Source: Pseudo-nitzschia pungens (lineage: Eukaryota > Bacillariophyta > Bacillariophyceae > Bacillariales > Bacillariaceae). Taken from it: a stretch of 64,000 nt of DNA. The stretch covers positions 4,402,001 through 4,466,000 of the forward strand of contig CM074759.1 of NCBI GenBank assembly GCA_037355855.1. The letters run 5' to 3'. Within the stretch, counting starts at the first letter, position 1, and the number at the start of each line of letters is the position of its first letter. The notes beneath the pieces are model-generated. The model had not been told where the DNA came from. It worked only from the letters and a program-made list of their open reading frames with translations, and made no database searches. Positions 1-9,427 of the stretch are shown here, one piece after another. A program made the translations under genes and the position numbers.

Positions 1-2450
1 TGTGCTTTTTCCGGTAGTAGTCCATACTTCTTCCGGCCACTCTTCTTAAACATCTGACACGTGTGGCAGTGCTTACAAAGGTCCTGGACGTCCTTCCGTA
101 GGCCTTTCCAGGTGAAGACTGAGCGTATGCTCTGTTCCATTCTCTTTTCCCCCGGGTGCACCAACATGGTGTGGTACCACTCCATCACTCTTTGTTTGAG
201 TTTGTTCGGGATTAGAATCTTCCCTTCCTTGTGGATTAGGCTGTAACCTTCCACCATTTTGGTGGTCAGTCGATTGTCTTTTCCCAGAGCATTCATGATT
301 CCCGTGTCCTTTTGCTGGTAGAACTGGATCATGTCCGGGGCAAGTGGGAATGCACTATTGCCCTGGAATTCTTCCGGTGCTTCTCCAAGTGGGAATAGGA
401 GTTGCCGGAGGTGCTCTTCCTCATCCGCGTAGGTGAGGGGCTTATTTGGTGGTAGCCATTCCACTGTGTCCGCTGGATCATCTGTAATGTCCAGGCGAGA
501 CAGCGCGTCTGCTGCATCATTTTCTTTGCCCGCAACATGCTTGACTATTGGGTGGAACTCCTCCATAAGGAGTCTCCACCGGACCATTCTTTGGGTCGGC
601 ATCTGTTGGTACAGTAGGTTCAGGTGATCCGTGTGAATGGTTACATCCTGGCCTCCCAGGATTCCTTCAAATGCTTTTAAGCCTTCTACTATGCCCAGGA
701 GTTCCTTTTCTCCCACGGTGTAGTTGAGTTGCGCTGAGTTCAGCTTCCGGGTGTAGAATCCAAGTGGTTTCCCATCTTGGCATACAGTTGCTCCCAGTTG
801 CCGGTCACTGGCGTCTGAGTAGAGATGAAATGGTTTCGTAAAATCCGGGAATGCGAGTTTCGCTTCATCTGCGAGCATCCTCTTCGCCTCCATGAAAGCT
901 TTCTGCTCTGCTGGTCCCCAGTACCAATTCGTTTTGCCCTTCTTGCCCGCAAGCTTGTTGAGGGGGGCCAGGATGTGGGAGCGGCGCTTCCACATGTCCC
1001 GGTAAAAATTGACCATCCCAAGGAACATCTTGAGTTGCTTGGTGTTCTTGGGGGGTTCCAGGCGCTTCATCGCCTCCAGCTTCTTTGGCTGGGGTTGAAT
1101 GCCCTCTGTTGTTAGTAGAAAACCCAAATACTCCACTTCTTTTTGCATGAAGAAGGATTTTCTAAGGTTGGCTCGAAAGCCAGCGTCATCCAGTCTCTGT
1201 AGGACTGTATCGATTTTGTCGAGGTGATCCTGTTCAGACTCCCCCTCTCGTTGGATGATTAAGATATCATCGATGTAGACCAGGACGTAGTCCAGGTCGC
1301 CCAGTAGGTTCATCATGACAGACTGGAAGATATCCGGTGCGCATGCAATCCCCATAGCCAATCGCTTGTAGGCATACTTCCCCCATGGCAGGATGGTGGA
1401 GCAAATCTTCTGGCTCTCCTTGCAGATGGGAATGGTGTAGTAGCCTTGGGATAAGTCCAGTGCCGTAGCGGACTTGAATTTCTGGAGCCGTTGGATGGTT
1501 TCCCCTATTCGTGGTAGTGGGAATGGTTTCCTTTGGATCGCGGCGTTCATCTTACGGAAGTCCGTAAGGACTCGTATGTCCCCTGTCTTTTTGGGTTGAC
1601 AGAACGTTGGTGATGCCCATGGTGAGTCATCATCATGTGGAAGTTTCTCCAGGACTCCAATGTCACAGAGCCTGTTGATTTCCTTCCGGAGTGCTTGTTC
1701 AAAGGCATGGGGTACTGAATAGTACCTCTGCCTGACCGGTTTAACCCCTGGTTGGAGTTCAATAGATACCGGTTCAATATTCTTGAGCAGTCCCAGACCT
1801 CCTCCAAAGAGTGTGGGGAACTTTTTCAATGTTTTCTTCAGGGCCTCCTTAGACGCGTCTGTGATCTCCAGGTCGTTGACCATGGAGTCTATATCTACTT
1901 TGGAGTAGTCTGCGTCCAGGATCTTGGCTTGCCTTTCTTCCTCCTGTTGGAGGATTGGACTCTGTGTGTTGGCAAAGAATACTGCCTCACATTTGTCCGG
2001 GTCAGAGAGTTCCCCCATCCCCTTCATGGGGATGGAGTCACCTTGCCATGAGATTTTTCGGGAGCTGTATTTGATATCCAGTCCCAATTGTGCCATTAGG
2101 TCAGATCCTATGATCACGTCATAGGGTACCTCCTCGTGGTGATGATACTCATCCACTTGGAAGGTCCACTTGATGGTCTTTGAGTTTGAAAACTCTATCA
2201 ACTTCAGTCCCACTGAAGCCGCAGACTTTGTTCGAAATTTGCCCCCATAGGTATTATAGGTGACAGATCGTTGGTCCCGGTTCGTGAGTTGACTTCGGTC
2301 GACAAAGTGTTTTAGGATTATGGACTTGGAGCATCCTGAGTCCAGAAGGCCCCGGAGCATCCTCCCCCTTCCCCTGTGGTCCAACACCTCCACACAGACA
2401 TCTGCAAATCGGTTGATTATGCGTGGTCCGGTGTGGATGGTGTCGGCCAT
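1..2450 (-). CDS. pol: Gypsy pol polyprotein of A1 (protease-RT-RNase H-integrase), partial
   Basis: This is an open frame of at least 816 codons that runs off the window edge. It would process Gag-Pol, copy element RNA and integrate the cDNA. Visible in order: an aspartic protease motif LLDSGCS (D37, near 2342); an RT domain with the catalytic YIDD box at 1277-1266, preceded by PWASPTF and LDLSQGYYTI; an RNase H domain with YSDASDRQLGA near 830-795; and the start of an integrase zinc finger (WYHTML, then CKHCHTC) near 190-50. The catalytic integrase core lies beyond the edge. The frame starts with ATG directly after the gag stop codon, in the same frame, so translation could be by UGA readthrough or by re-initiation. 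No decay is seen in the visible part. Confidence 0.92.
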   Translation of the reverse strand, partial: MADTIHTGPRIINRFADVCVEVLDHRGRGRMLRGLLDSGCSKSIILKHFVDRSQLTNRDQRSVTYNTYGGKFRTKSAASVGLKLIEFSNSKTIKWTFQVDEYHHHEEVPYDVIIGSDLMAQLGLDIKYSSRKISWQGDSIPMKGMGELSDPDKCEAVFFANTQSPILQQEEERQAKILDADYSKVDIDSMVNDLEITDASKEALKKTLKKFPTLFGGGLGLLKNIEPVSIELQPGVKPVRQRYYSVPHAFEQALRKEINRLCDIGVLEKLPHDDDSPWASPTFCQPKKTGDIRVLTDFRKMNAAIQRKPFPLPRIGETIQRLQKFKSATALDLSQGYYTIPICKESQKICSTILPWGKYAYKRLAMGIACAPDIFQSVMMNLLGDLDYVLVYIDDILIIQREGESEQDHLDKIDTVLQRLDDAGFRANLRKSFFMQKEVEYLGFLLTTEGIQPQPKKLEAMKRLEPPKNTKQLKMFLGMVNFYRDMWKRRSHILAPLNKLAGKKGKTNWYWGPAEQKAFMEAKRMLADEAKLAFPDFTKPFHLYSDASDRQLGATVCQDGKPLGFYTRKLNSAQLNYTVGEKELLGIVEGLKAFEGILGGQDVTIHTDHLNLLYQQMPTQRMVRWRLLMEEFHPIVKHVAGKENDAADALSRLDITDDPADTVEWLPPNKPLTYADEEEHLRQLLFPLGEAPEEFQGNSAFPLAPDMIQFYQQKDTGIMNALGKDNRLTTKMVEGYSLIHKEGKILIPNKLKQRVMEWYHTMLVHPGEKRMEQSIRSVFTWKGLRKDVQDLCKHCHTCQMFKKSGRKKYGLLPEKA

Positions 2451-3854
2451 TCATTTGTGGGATCCTTTCTTCTTGAAGGTTTTTCTGTATTTTCTCCGGT
2501 ACTCCTTGAGTTCTCTGTCGGAGATATCAATTTCGTCGTCAGAGACTTCATGATCAGCTTGGGCCGTGGCCAGTACATAGGAGTACTCGTGGTTGGAGAG
2601 GTTCCTTCCCCAGTGGGGTTTGGAGTGTTGCTCGTCGTCCGAGTCTTCTTTTGCCACAAAATGCTCCTTGAGCAGATTGATGGTTTCCCGGTCGAATTTC
2701 CCCTTCTTGGGTGGTCCTCCGGTTAGTTTCCAGCATTTGCCAGCGTGGGTCTTGCCACAGGTTTTGCAAAGTTGCTTATTGTTGTCCATTGGGCGCTTCT
2801 TTTTGTTGGGAGACTTGCTGTTTCCGCCCCCAGAAGTGGCCTTGGAGTTCTTCTTGGTGCCACCGTTTTGTTTTTCCAGTTCGGTGATCCGTTTGCGAAG
2901 TTCTTCTTCGTTTCGGATGGTGGTTTCCAAGTTTTCGAGTTTGTCGATCGTGGTGTTGAAGGAATGGGTAAAGACGTCCCATCCAATGTGTTCCAGTTTG
3001 TCCCTCTGGGTGTGGGTCATGCTGGTGTCCAGAATTTCCTTCATCTCGTCGTGAGTGAAGCTGGAGGGTGCCATTCCTGTGGCGGCGCCACTTTCCCAGA
3101 GGCATTCTGGTAGGTAGCTTTGTAGTTCGGCCATTCGATTGGCCCAGGCGCGGATGCCATGTTTCATGTCGACTCGCATCCCCCGCATAAAGCGGCGGAG
3201 GAGGATGTAGGAGCGTTTCCCGTTCATGTCATTGCCGAAAACTTTCAGCTTGAGGGCATACATGCATTCCTTGATGACATCCTTCTTGTACTCCTCTGAT
3301 TTGTAGTACTTTGTGAGGGCATCGGGTACCTTCTTTTTGGGGATTGGAGCGCTGAGGTCCTCGGGCTCTGTTTCCTCATCCGATTTTGCCGTGGCAGTCG
3401 GTTTGGTTTTGTCGGTTTTCTGGGTGGAGTTCCCTTCGACCGGCTCCTTGGGCGTGTCAGCGGGAGCTTCTGTGGTTAGGTCGGTTGTTGCGACTTTCTG
3501 GATCCTCATTTGGACCAGTTTGTTGTTGTGTGTCTTGTGACCTGGTTCGGCATAGTAGGACCGGCCTAGAGTCATTTGGACGATAGAGAGTGCCTCGTTG
3601 GAGAGGACCCTCTGGAGGACGTCCAGTTTCTGGTCTCCTTGGAGTTTGTCATTGCCAGCAATTTTCTGGTCAAAGTCTCTTTTCCAGATGATAAAGAGTT
3701 CCGGTCTTTCAGTGCCGGTGAGTACCTTCAGATAGTCACTGAAAGCTACCCCTCCTTTTTCTGAGTCGATACTCATTTTCACGGTGGTGGCATCTTCCGG
3801 CCAGTCCTCTCGTGTAAAGTGAAAGGGTTTCTGTTTGGTTCCTTTAGACGCCAT
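2451..3854 (-). CDS. gag: Gypsy Gag polyprotein of A1
   Basis: The 467-residue structural protein should form the virus-like particle that packages element RNA. The N-terminal half carries a conserved capsid-like region, also present in A3 at 23347. It is followed by an acidic/proline-rich stretch (about residues 130-175), a helical region rich in charged residues (about 290-330) and a Lys-rich segment. A zinc knuckle of the form C-x2-C-x3-H-x3-C (CKTCGKTHAGKC) lies near residues 364-375, which fits nucleic-acid binding. The start ATG at 3854 sits in the context CCATGG. The stop is TGA at 2453-2451 and the next codon, in the same frame, is the pol ATG. The assignment rests on position, the zinc knuckle and similarity to A3. 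Confidence 0.88.
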   Translation of the reverse strand: MASKGTKQKPFHFTREDWPEDATTVKMSIDSEKGGVAFSDYLKVLTGTERPELFIIWKRDFDQKIAGNDKLQGDQKLDVLQRVLSNEALSIVQMTLGRSYYAEPGHKTHNNKLVQMRIQKVATTDLTTEAPADTPKEPVEGNSTQKTDKTKPTATAKSDEETEPEDLSAPIPKKKVPDALTKYYKSEEYKKDVIKECMYALKLKVFGNDMNGKRSYILLRRFMRGMRVDMKHGIRAWANRMAELQSYLPECLWESGAATGMAPSSFTHDEMKEILDTSMTHTQRDKLEHIGWDVFTHSFNTTIDKLENLETTIRNEEELRKRITELEKQNGGTKKNSKATSGGGNSKSPNKKKRPMDNNKQLCKTCGKTHAGKCWKLTGGPPKKGKFDRETINLLKEHFVAKEDSDDEQHSKPHWGRNLSNHEYSYVLATAQADHEVSDDEIDISDRELKEYRRKYRKTFKKKGSHK

Positions 3855-4585
3855 GGTTGGGTTAATCGGTTATTCTATTTAATCTAGTTACACTATTTCT
3901 GTTATCTTTGCTGTTTGTGTTGAAACTGAGCAAAAGTGATTGCTCAGCTCCTCCAGTTTTTCTTGCTGGATTTCCACTGCTCTCGCGATAACTCGTGTTA
4001 TAACTGATTCCCCCCCTGGTTTGTCCAGTGGTGGGAGTTGTTTCTCTCTTTAGTTCCCGGGAATCCTGTGGTTCTCCGGAGTTGTTTCTGTTTTTATTTC
4101 GTGGGATTCGATTCCCGTGGTTCTCCGGCGTTGCTTCCCTATTAAGCAATCACCGGGCCGGTCCCACTTCCTGTCTCCCGTGGGATTTAGTGGTGTTTAG
4201 GTATTCATTTTATACCTGTCCGGATATTTATATGTTCTGGTTTTGGTCGGCATACCCCATTCGGTCTGTCCGTCCACTCAGTGTTGGTCCGATTAGTCCA
4301 TTCACTGGATTATGTGTCTCTTTTTCGACACTCATTATTTTCGATTATTATTTTCTTTGCTGTCGACCATGGTCCTGTTTAGGTCCTTAGGTGTCTCTGT
4401 TGCTGCAGTTGCTCCCTGTAATGGAGCCAACTGTTGCTGGGTTGGTCTTCCTTAGTGCTGCAGACACCGGATGTCCTTTCCCCTGTTTGCTTCTACGCGC
4501 CTCCATTTTTCGGCAGTTTCTTCGGTCCCGTCGGTTTGTCGACCGATCGGTTCCTTCCTTTGCTCATGGTCATCAGCGCTCAGCT
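3855..4585 (-). other. Untranslated leader of gypsy A1
   Basis: About 730 bases lie between the 5' LTR and gag. The same leader is found in A3 at 22623-23346. It is C/T-rich on the plus strand and holds no conserved reading frame. It probably carries packaging and translation signals, but none can be pinpointed. Confidence 0.6.
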
Positions 4586-4599
4586 TGATTTTAAAATCA
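4586..4599. other. Palindrome next to the A1 5' LTR (primer-binding region)
   Basis: The perfect 14-bp palindrome TGATTTTAAAATCA directly follows the 5' LTR in element orientation. It recurs in A3 (22609-22622) and next to the M LTR (30144-30157). Reverse-transcription priming is expected at this place, but no complement of a tRNA CCA end starts exactly at the LTR border; the nearest TGG lies inside the LTR end. Confidence 0.6.
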
Positions 4600-4770
4600 T
4601 GCCATACCCCGGGTCTACTAATGAATAAAGTAGTGATATGCAAATTGTGAGAGCTATTGATTAGTCTATTGCTATTGCTTTCCAGCAGTCTCCTGTATTC
4701 GGCGATAAGGAGACTCGCTAATCGTAATCCAATCACGAACGGATTCGTGACTGTATTCCGGTGCACGGCA
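4600..4770 (-). repeat. 5' LTR of gypsy A1 (family A LTR)
   Basis: The 171-bp LTR, in element orientation, begins TGCCGTGCACC and ends GGTATGGCA, so the ends are a short inverted repeat TGCC/GGCA. Related LTRs lie at 14690-14869, 22432-22608 and 30158-30337. Confidence 0.85.
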
Positions 4771-5399
4771 AACGCGTTGATAATACAAGGGGGACAGCAA
4801 GCAGCAACGCGTTGATAATACAGAGAGGGGACAGCAAGCAGCAGCAAGCAGCAACGCGTCGATAAAACAGAGGGGGGACAACAATCAGTAACGCGTCGAT
4901 AATACAGGAGGGGACAGCAATCAGTAACGCATCGATAATACAGGGGGGAGCAAGCAGCAAGCAGCAACCAACGCGTCGATAATACAGGGGGGACAGCAAG
5001 CAGCAACCAACGCGTCGATAATACAGGGGGACAGCAAGCAGCAACCAACGCGTCGATAATACAGGGGGGGGACAGCGAGCAGCAGCAATGCGTCGATAAA
5101 ACAGAGGGGGGACAGCAAGCAACAGCAACGCGTCGATAATACAGGGGGGGGGGACAGCAAGCAGCAAGCAGCAAGCAGCAGCAACGCATCGATAATACAG
5201 GGGGGGGACAGCAAGCAGCAAGCAGCAACGCGTCGATAATACATGGGGGACAGCAAGCAGCAAGCAGCAGCAACGCGTCGATAATACGGGGGGGGAAAAG
5301 CAAGCATAAGCAACGCTTCGATAATACAGGGGGGGGGGGACAGCAAGCAGCAACAAGCAGCAGCAACGCGTCGATAATACAGGGGGGGGACAGCAAGCA
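4771..5399. repeat. Minisatellite, 15 units of about 35-55 bp
   Basis: Each unit has the form AACGCGTCGATAATACAG, then a run of 5-12 G, then GACAGCAAGCAGC with a variable number of AGCAAGC additions. Fifteen units are counted by eye, with single-base changes and length variation in the G run. All three minus-strand frames stay open through the array, giving long Cys/Leu/Pro ORFs that are artefacts. The same family recurs in opposite orientation at 59263-59757. Confidence 0.92.
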
Positions 5400-5424
5400 T
5401 AATTTTAATTAAGCACCTCTCTTA

Positions 5425-5633
5425 GCAAATCGACTCCGTCATCGTTTCGCCTCTATTAACAAATCGACTCCGCTGTTGTGCCTCGACTCCGCTGTTGCGC
5501 CTCGACTCTGCCGTTTTGCCTCTATCAACAAATCGACTCCGTCGTGACTCGACTACATTGTTGCGCCTCTATTTTAAGTTAACAAATCGACTCCGTCGTT
5601 TTGCCTCTATTTTAACAAATCGACTCCCTCGAA
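5425..5633. repeat. Degenerate tandem repeat (AACAAATCGACTCCG...CCTCTATT)
   Basis: Six or more imperfect copies of a roughly 30-bp unit carry AACAAATCGACTCCGTCGTTTTGCCTCTATT-like sequence split by short deletions. It lies directly beside the larger minisatellite and has no coding character. Confidence 0.75.
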
Positions 5634-5639
5634 AAAAAA

Positions 5640-5800
5640 TTTTGCAAAGAAAACTCGCACTTTTTCTGTCCGTTGAACGAAACTCGCATTTAATGCGAGT
5701 TGAAAAAGAACGTTTTTTTTAGTCCCGTGAAAACTTGCACTTTTTGGTCTCGAAAAAAGTGCGGAAAAAAAGTGCAAGTTTATCCCCCTAAAATTGTGCT
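5640..5800. repeat. Cluster of inverted repeats (foldback-like)
   Basis: A perfect hairpin has 9-bp arms AACTCGCAT and ATGCGAGTT (5681-5701). A second has 14-bp arms at 5732-5745 and 5767-5780 (AACTTGCACTTTTT and complement). A related AAACTCGCACTTTTT lies at 5650-5665. The cluster resembles a small foldback element. Confidence 0.55.
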
Positions 5801-6798
5801 CCAAAAGGGGGATGAGCATTGACCAGGTCGACTTAAAATCGCGCAGTCTGCGCGAAATATTTTCAGTTCCGGAAGGTCCAGGAATGAATGAATCATTTTG
5901 AATTTTAAAAATACCTCAAAAAAAAAAATTCAACCCATGTTCCAGTAAGGTTAATCTTACCCGGTACCGGTACGTATTTTGTATTTTCGTCTTTAGAGAA
6001 GTCTCGTACATATGAAAGGTAAGATCAACCAAATCGCAACTCCTTTAGCGCGAAGCCCGAGATTTGACTAAAAAGATTAGCAATCCAACCGGAATAGAAA
6101 CAACAAGTATTTAAGGTCTTACTCCAATGAGTCCTTACTAGTAAAAAAAGCATGCCCAAAATCGGCGGTTTTGCAATAGAGTTTTGCGTCGAGACTAAGA
6201 TTAACCTTACCGTAGACGATACGCGTTCGGAGTTTCCATTGTTGGTTCAAACAGCACGATTAGAAAAAAGGATGTACTGTACCACACGTGAGATAATAGT
6301 CATAATGAGATGATGCTAGTCGTATCGTTCCTCGAGTTGGTGACCCATGGGTGATGTTACTGTACATCAGGGACAAAAGTTTCTCAAAAAAGATCGTACT
6401 TCGTGTTAAAAATTATGGTCCACATGAGAAAATCTATTTTTATAATGTTCTTCTCAAAAATACTTTTTCATATCCCTGACAGATATTATTATCAATATTA
6501 AAATGTCATTATGACAAGAACACACTCTTTTGTGTGCGAACCACGAGTAATCTTAATTTTGTTCTTGTTCCAGTCTTAAAGAAGGGCTGCCAAGATGCCG
6601 CTCTTCTTTTTACTCGTACGCGACTTACTCGTGCTTCACACCAATCCTTTTCGAAACTTATGTACGAATACGAACGAACGGGAAGCCAAAAAAAAAATGA
6701 ATTTTGAACGTCATCTGTTCACAAGTTATCGTAAATCAACGATATTTGTATCGAGACTATTCCCTACAGATAATTACAATCGGAATTAAGAGTATTGG
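5801..6798 (+). promoter_or_regulatory. Upstream region of the chitinase gene
   Basis: No supported gene is seen here. An imperfect 13-bp inverted repeat, GGTTAATCTTACC (5949-5961) and GGTAAGATCAACC (6018-6030), occurs early on. A block at 6137-6199 is shared with the upstream region of the metalloprotease gene. The last 300 bases are A/T-rich and probably contain the promoter and 5' UTR. A stop codon at 6787 lies in frame just before the chosen chitinase start. Confidence 0.4.
6137..6199. repeat. Conserved block shared with 30712-30775
   Basis: The block contains ATGCCCAAAATCGGCGGTTTTGCA in two near-palindromic halves (AAAAT and TTTTG flank GGCGG), preceded by TACTAGTAAAAAAAGC. The partner at 30712-30775 has only a few changes and lies a similar distance (about 650 bp) before the next secreted-enzyme gene. 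It could be a regulatory module or the end of a dispersed repeat. Confidence 0.6.
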
Positions 6799-8658
6799 AT
6801 GAAGCGATCTTCTATGTCAAATTATTCTTCGCTTACTGCGATCACCATCGTCGCGCTTCTGTTCAAGGTTTCTTTTGCGAGTAATCTTCGTGAAGGTGAA
6901 CTTCAATGGCGAGAGGGGTCTCAACCATCGTCAAGAGATCTCGCAGTCGGAGCTTGTGGATCGGGAAACATTGGCAATGGCATTTGCGAAGACTCTAGCT
7001 TGTGTTGTTCTGAATTTGGATACTGCGGTACCGGTGCAGCATACTGCGGAGAGGGTGCTTGTGGCTGGGGAACCATCGGTAATGGCATTTGCGAAGATTC
7101 TAGCTTGTGTTGTTCCATATGGGGATATTGTGGTACGGGCGTAGAATACTGTGGTGGAGGCACCTGTGGCGGGGGAAGCGTTGGTAACGGCCTCTGCGAA
7201 GATCGCAGTTTGTGTTGTTCTAAATTTGGATACTGCGGTACAGGTGCATTATACTGTGGAGAGGGTCCTACCACATCACCATTGCCACAACCTACACCAT
7301 CACCGTTGCCGCAACCCACCATTCCAACTCTGCAGCCCGCACCTTCTCCAACTTCACCATCGCCTCCTACCAATCACAATGGAGGTGAACATTCTCGGTT
7401 GATTGCTTACCTTGGCAATTGGCAAACATGTCCCAGTGATGCACAACTCGATCAATACACACATATTGTCATTGCCTTTGCTGTTAGTTACCAATGGAGT
7501 CCAGGCAAAAATATCTGTTCTCAAACATGTGAGATTGGAATGCCTCCAGTTTGTGACAACGCGAGTCGCCCCGATCTTATCAAAAACTGGCAGGACGCAG
7601 GAAAGAAAGTCATTCTTAGTTTCGGTGGTGCTGGTATGGGAGGGAGCTGGGCAGGTGATCAAAACGACTGCTGGGAATATTGCTATGGTAGAGAGGCTCA
7701 AGTAGTTAATAGATTGACCGAAATTGTGAATGAGATGGGCCTGGATGGCATAGACATTGATTATGAATACTTTCACGAAGACAATCCGAATTTTTCAAAG
7801 GGTACGCAAGCCCAGAATTTTTTGAAGGAGGTAACAGTCGGTCTTCGAAACAGTATGGCACCGGGAGCAGAATTGACCCATGCGCCTATGGAACCTGACA
7901 TGACACCAGGAAGAGGATACTTCAACGTGTTGAAAGATGTATCCTATACTTTGGATTTCTTGATGCCTCAATATTACAACGGTTTTGTCAACCCTAAAGT
8001 CAACTTTCCAGAGGCACTTTCTCACTACACCACACTCACAAAGGAATTGTTTGACGGAGATGCAACCAAAGTTGTGTTTGGATTCTGCATTAATGAGTGC
8101 GGTGGATTCAATCACAACGGGCCCGAAGCAGCTTCGGTGATGAGCCAACTCAGTCAAAATTATTCTTGTAATGGCGGAGCCTTTTTCTGGGTTGCCAATG
8201 CCGATGTTAACGGTCAATGGTCTATCCCCGTGAAGCAGCAGCTCCAGATCGACGACGAGCAGTGTTCGGGAGACAATCCCGTTCCTTCTCCGACTTTAGC
8301 ACCTGTACCAGTACCGACCATCGCACCGCTTCCGTTGCCGACCACTCCACCTGTACCAGTACCGACCATCGCACCGCTTCCGTTGCCGACCACTCCACCT
8401 GTACCAGTACCAACCATCGCACCGCTTCCGTTGCCGACCACTCCACCTGTACCACCGGTTGCACCACCAGTTGCACCACCGACTTCGGTGTGCGAAGACG
8501 ATTCGTCGTTTCGTTTGAATGGAAAGAAGAGATGGTCTTGCAAGTGGGTGGGCAAGAAAAAAACAAAAAAACGATGCAAGAAAAGACACAAAATTGGTGG
8601 TGAAAAAAAGGAGAGAGTCAACTTTTATTGCCCCAAGACGTGTGGGATGTGTCACTAG
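6799..8658 (+). CDS. Secreted GH18 chitinase with three hevein-like chitin-binding modules
   Basis: The 619-residue protein should cleave beta-1,4-N-acetylglucosamine polymers outside the cell. It has an N-terminal signal peptide (hydrophobic stretch about residues 12-27) and three Cys-rich CBM18-like modules (about 53-85, 88-119, 123-154), each with CEDxSLCCSxxGYCGTG. A Pro/Thr linker follows (156-194). The GH18 domain (about 199-490) has the SxGG box near 274 and the catalytic DGIDIDYE motif (D316-E323; E323 the likely acid), and MPQYYN at 389-394. A second linker has three repeats of PVPVPTIAPLPLPTTP. The end (about 568-619) is a Lys/Cys module, C-x11-15-C-x-WVG...CPKTCGMC, resembling a ShK-like fold. 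The ATG follows an in-frame stop at 6787. No intron is evident. The role could be remodelling of own chitin or attack on other organisms. Confidence 0.95.
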   Translation: MKRSSMSNYSSLTAITIVALLFKVSFASNLREGELQWREGSQPSSRDLAVGACGSGNIGNGICEDSSLCCSEFGYCGTGAAYCGEGACGWGTIGNGICEDSSLCCSIWGYCGTGVEYCGGGTCGGGSVGNGLCEDRSLCCSKFGYCGTGALYCGEGPTTSPLPQPTPSPLPQPTIPTLQPAPSPTSPSPPTNHNGGEHSRLIAYLGNWQTCPSDAQLDQYTHIVIAFAVSYQWSPGKNICSQTCEIGMPPVCDNASRPDLIKNWQDAGKKVILSFGGAGMGGSWAGDQNDCWEYCYGREAQVVNRLTEIVNEMGLDGIDIDYEYFHEDNPNFSKGTQAQNFLKEVTVGLRNSMAPGAELTHAPMEPDMTPGRGYFNVLKDVSYTLDFLMPQYYNGFVNPKVNFPEALSHYTTLTKELFDGDATKVVFGFCINECGGFNHNGPEAASVMSQLSQNYSCNGGAFFWVANADVNGQWSIPVKQQLQIDDEQCSGDNPVPSPTLAPVPVPTIAPLPLPTTPPVPVPTIAPLPLPTTPPVPVPTIAPLPLPTTPPVPPVAPPVAPPTSVCEDDSSFRLNGKKRWSCKWVGKKKTKKRCKKRHKIGGEKKERVNFYCPKTCGMCH

Positions 8659-9019
8659 TAAAGTAACCAAGAAAAAATGGTTCCCGCTCACTACTATCTG
8701 CTGACTCGAATGAACTTTATGAGTCCAGATTGAAAGACCTTTTAGTTGGTATGGTTTTGATTAGAGGAGGTTGTTTCTTTCCCCACCGAATCCATGATGA
8801 TACTTGTTGTCATTATTATTCCACGTTTCAATGCTTGGAAATCGACCTACACTGCAATTTAGATCAATTTGGATCAAACTAGTGCTATTATGATACTTTT
8901 AAAGCAAACTATGATTATTAATCCTGTGACTCTTCACTCTATCAATCAAGCTTTCATCACTCCAAACAGAGTTACAAGAAAATCACCGCAGCAATCCACA
9001 CAAACTAATTCGTATTACT
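8659..9019. other. Intergenic region after the chitinase
   Basis: This A/T-rich stretch probably includes the chitinase 3' UTR. No conserved motif, repeat or plausible reading frame is seen. Confidence 0.4.
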
Positions 9020-9427
9020 ATGTTTGATGTGTTTCCTACGACGTGTCCACCAGTCAACAACTCTTCCGGTTCAACAGATTCATTCATTGTTGCCATAGGA
9101 GAACGGACGGTGTGTGGATGCCCGGTACGACTATTACCAGAGAACCTTTCGATGCCGGAGCACTGGATCAGCGTGAAGAAGCAGAACAATGAACAGAGTA
9201 AGAAAACTGACGCAGGAGGTTGGAATTGGGCTGGGCTCCTAGTAGTAACCACTTTTCTCCTCCTTGCTGGGTTCTTCACCTTCTCAAAGATGACGCAAGG
9301 AGATAAATCAAGTCCATCCCGGGGGGATCCGCAAATTCTGAAAGGAGGGAATGAACATTGTTCGAGAGGCGAAGATGAAATTGGCGAACAGACGAGAAAT
9401 GAGTTTTATGGTAAACCTTACTACTAG
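9020..9427 (+). CDS. Hypothetical 135-residue single-pass membrane protein
   Basis: I do not recognise this protein. It has a Cys-containing N-terminal part (TTCPP, VCGCPV), a hydrophobic segment of about 18 residues near 75-92 (AGLLVVTTFLLLAGFF) and a charged C-terminal tail, which fits a single-pass membrane protein. It ends with TAG at 9425-9427. A 98-residue frame overlaps on the other strand (9279-8983) and has its own hydrophobic stretch, so the strand is uncertain. Nothing in the flanks gives a function. It may be a chance ORF. Confidence 0.35.
   Translation: MFDVFPTTCPPVNNSSGSTDSFIVAIGERTVCGCPVRLLPENLSMPEHWISVKKQNNEQSKKTDAGGWNWAGLLVVTTFLLLAGFFTFSKMTQGDKSSPSRGDPQILKGGNEHCSRGEDEIGEQTRNEFYGKPYY

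Larger units (their letters stand above)
1..4770 (-). mobile_element. Ty3/gypsy retrotransposon A1 (family A), cut by the left edge
   Basis: Reading from right to left, the element has a 5' LTR (4770-4600), an untranslated leader (4599-3855), gag (3854-2451) and pol (2450 to the edge). The order protease, RT, RNase H, integrase marks it as Ty3/gypsy. Gag and the visible pol have no frameshift or internal stop, so this is the best preserved family A copy in the window. The other two are M (14690-30337) and A3 (from 22432). The right LTR abuts the first unit of a minisatellite, so the insertion was probably into that array. The target duplication cannot be checked because the left end is outside the window. 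Confidence 0.93.

Noticed and set aside
2593..3113. Plus-strand ORFs of 122-153 codons opposite A1 gag
   Set aside because: They are shadows of the intact gag frame; no conserved counterpart independent of gag exists.
4771..5399. Possible CRISPR-like array
   Set aside because: There are no unique spacers between constant repeats, unit length varies, and the context is eukaryotic.
4452..5400. Long minus-strand ORFs of up to 314 codons through the minisatellite
   Set aside because: All three minus frames are open because the repeat unit lacks stops. The products are repeats of Cys/Leu/Ile/Pro with no domain.
6595..6789. 64-codon ORF just before the chitinase
   Set aside because: It lies in the probable promoter/5' UTR, has no domain and ends 10 bases before the chitinase start.
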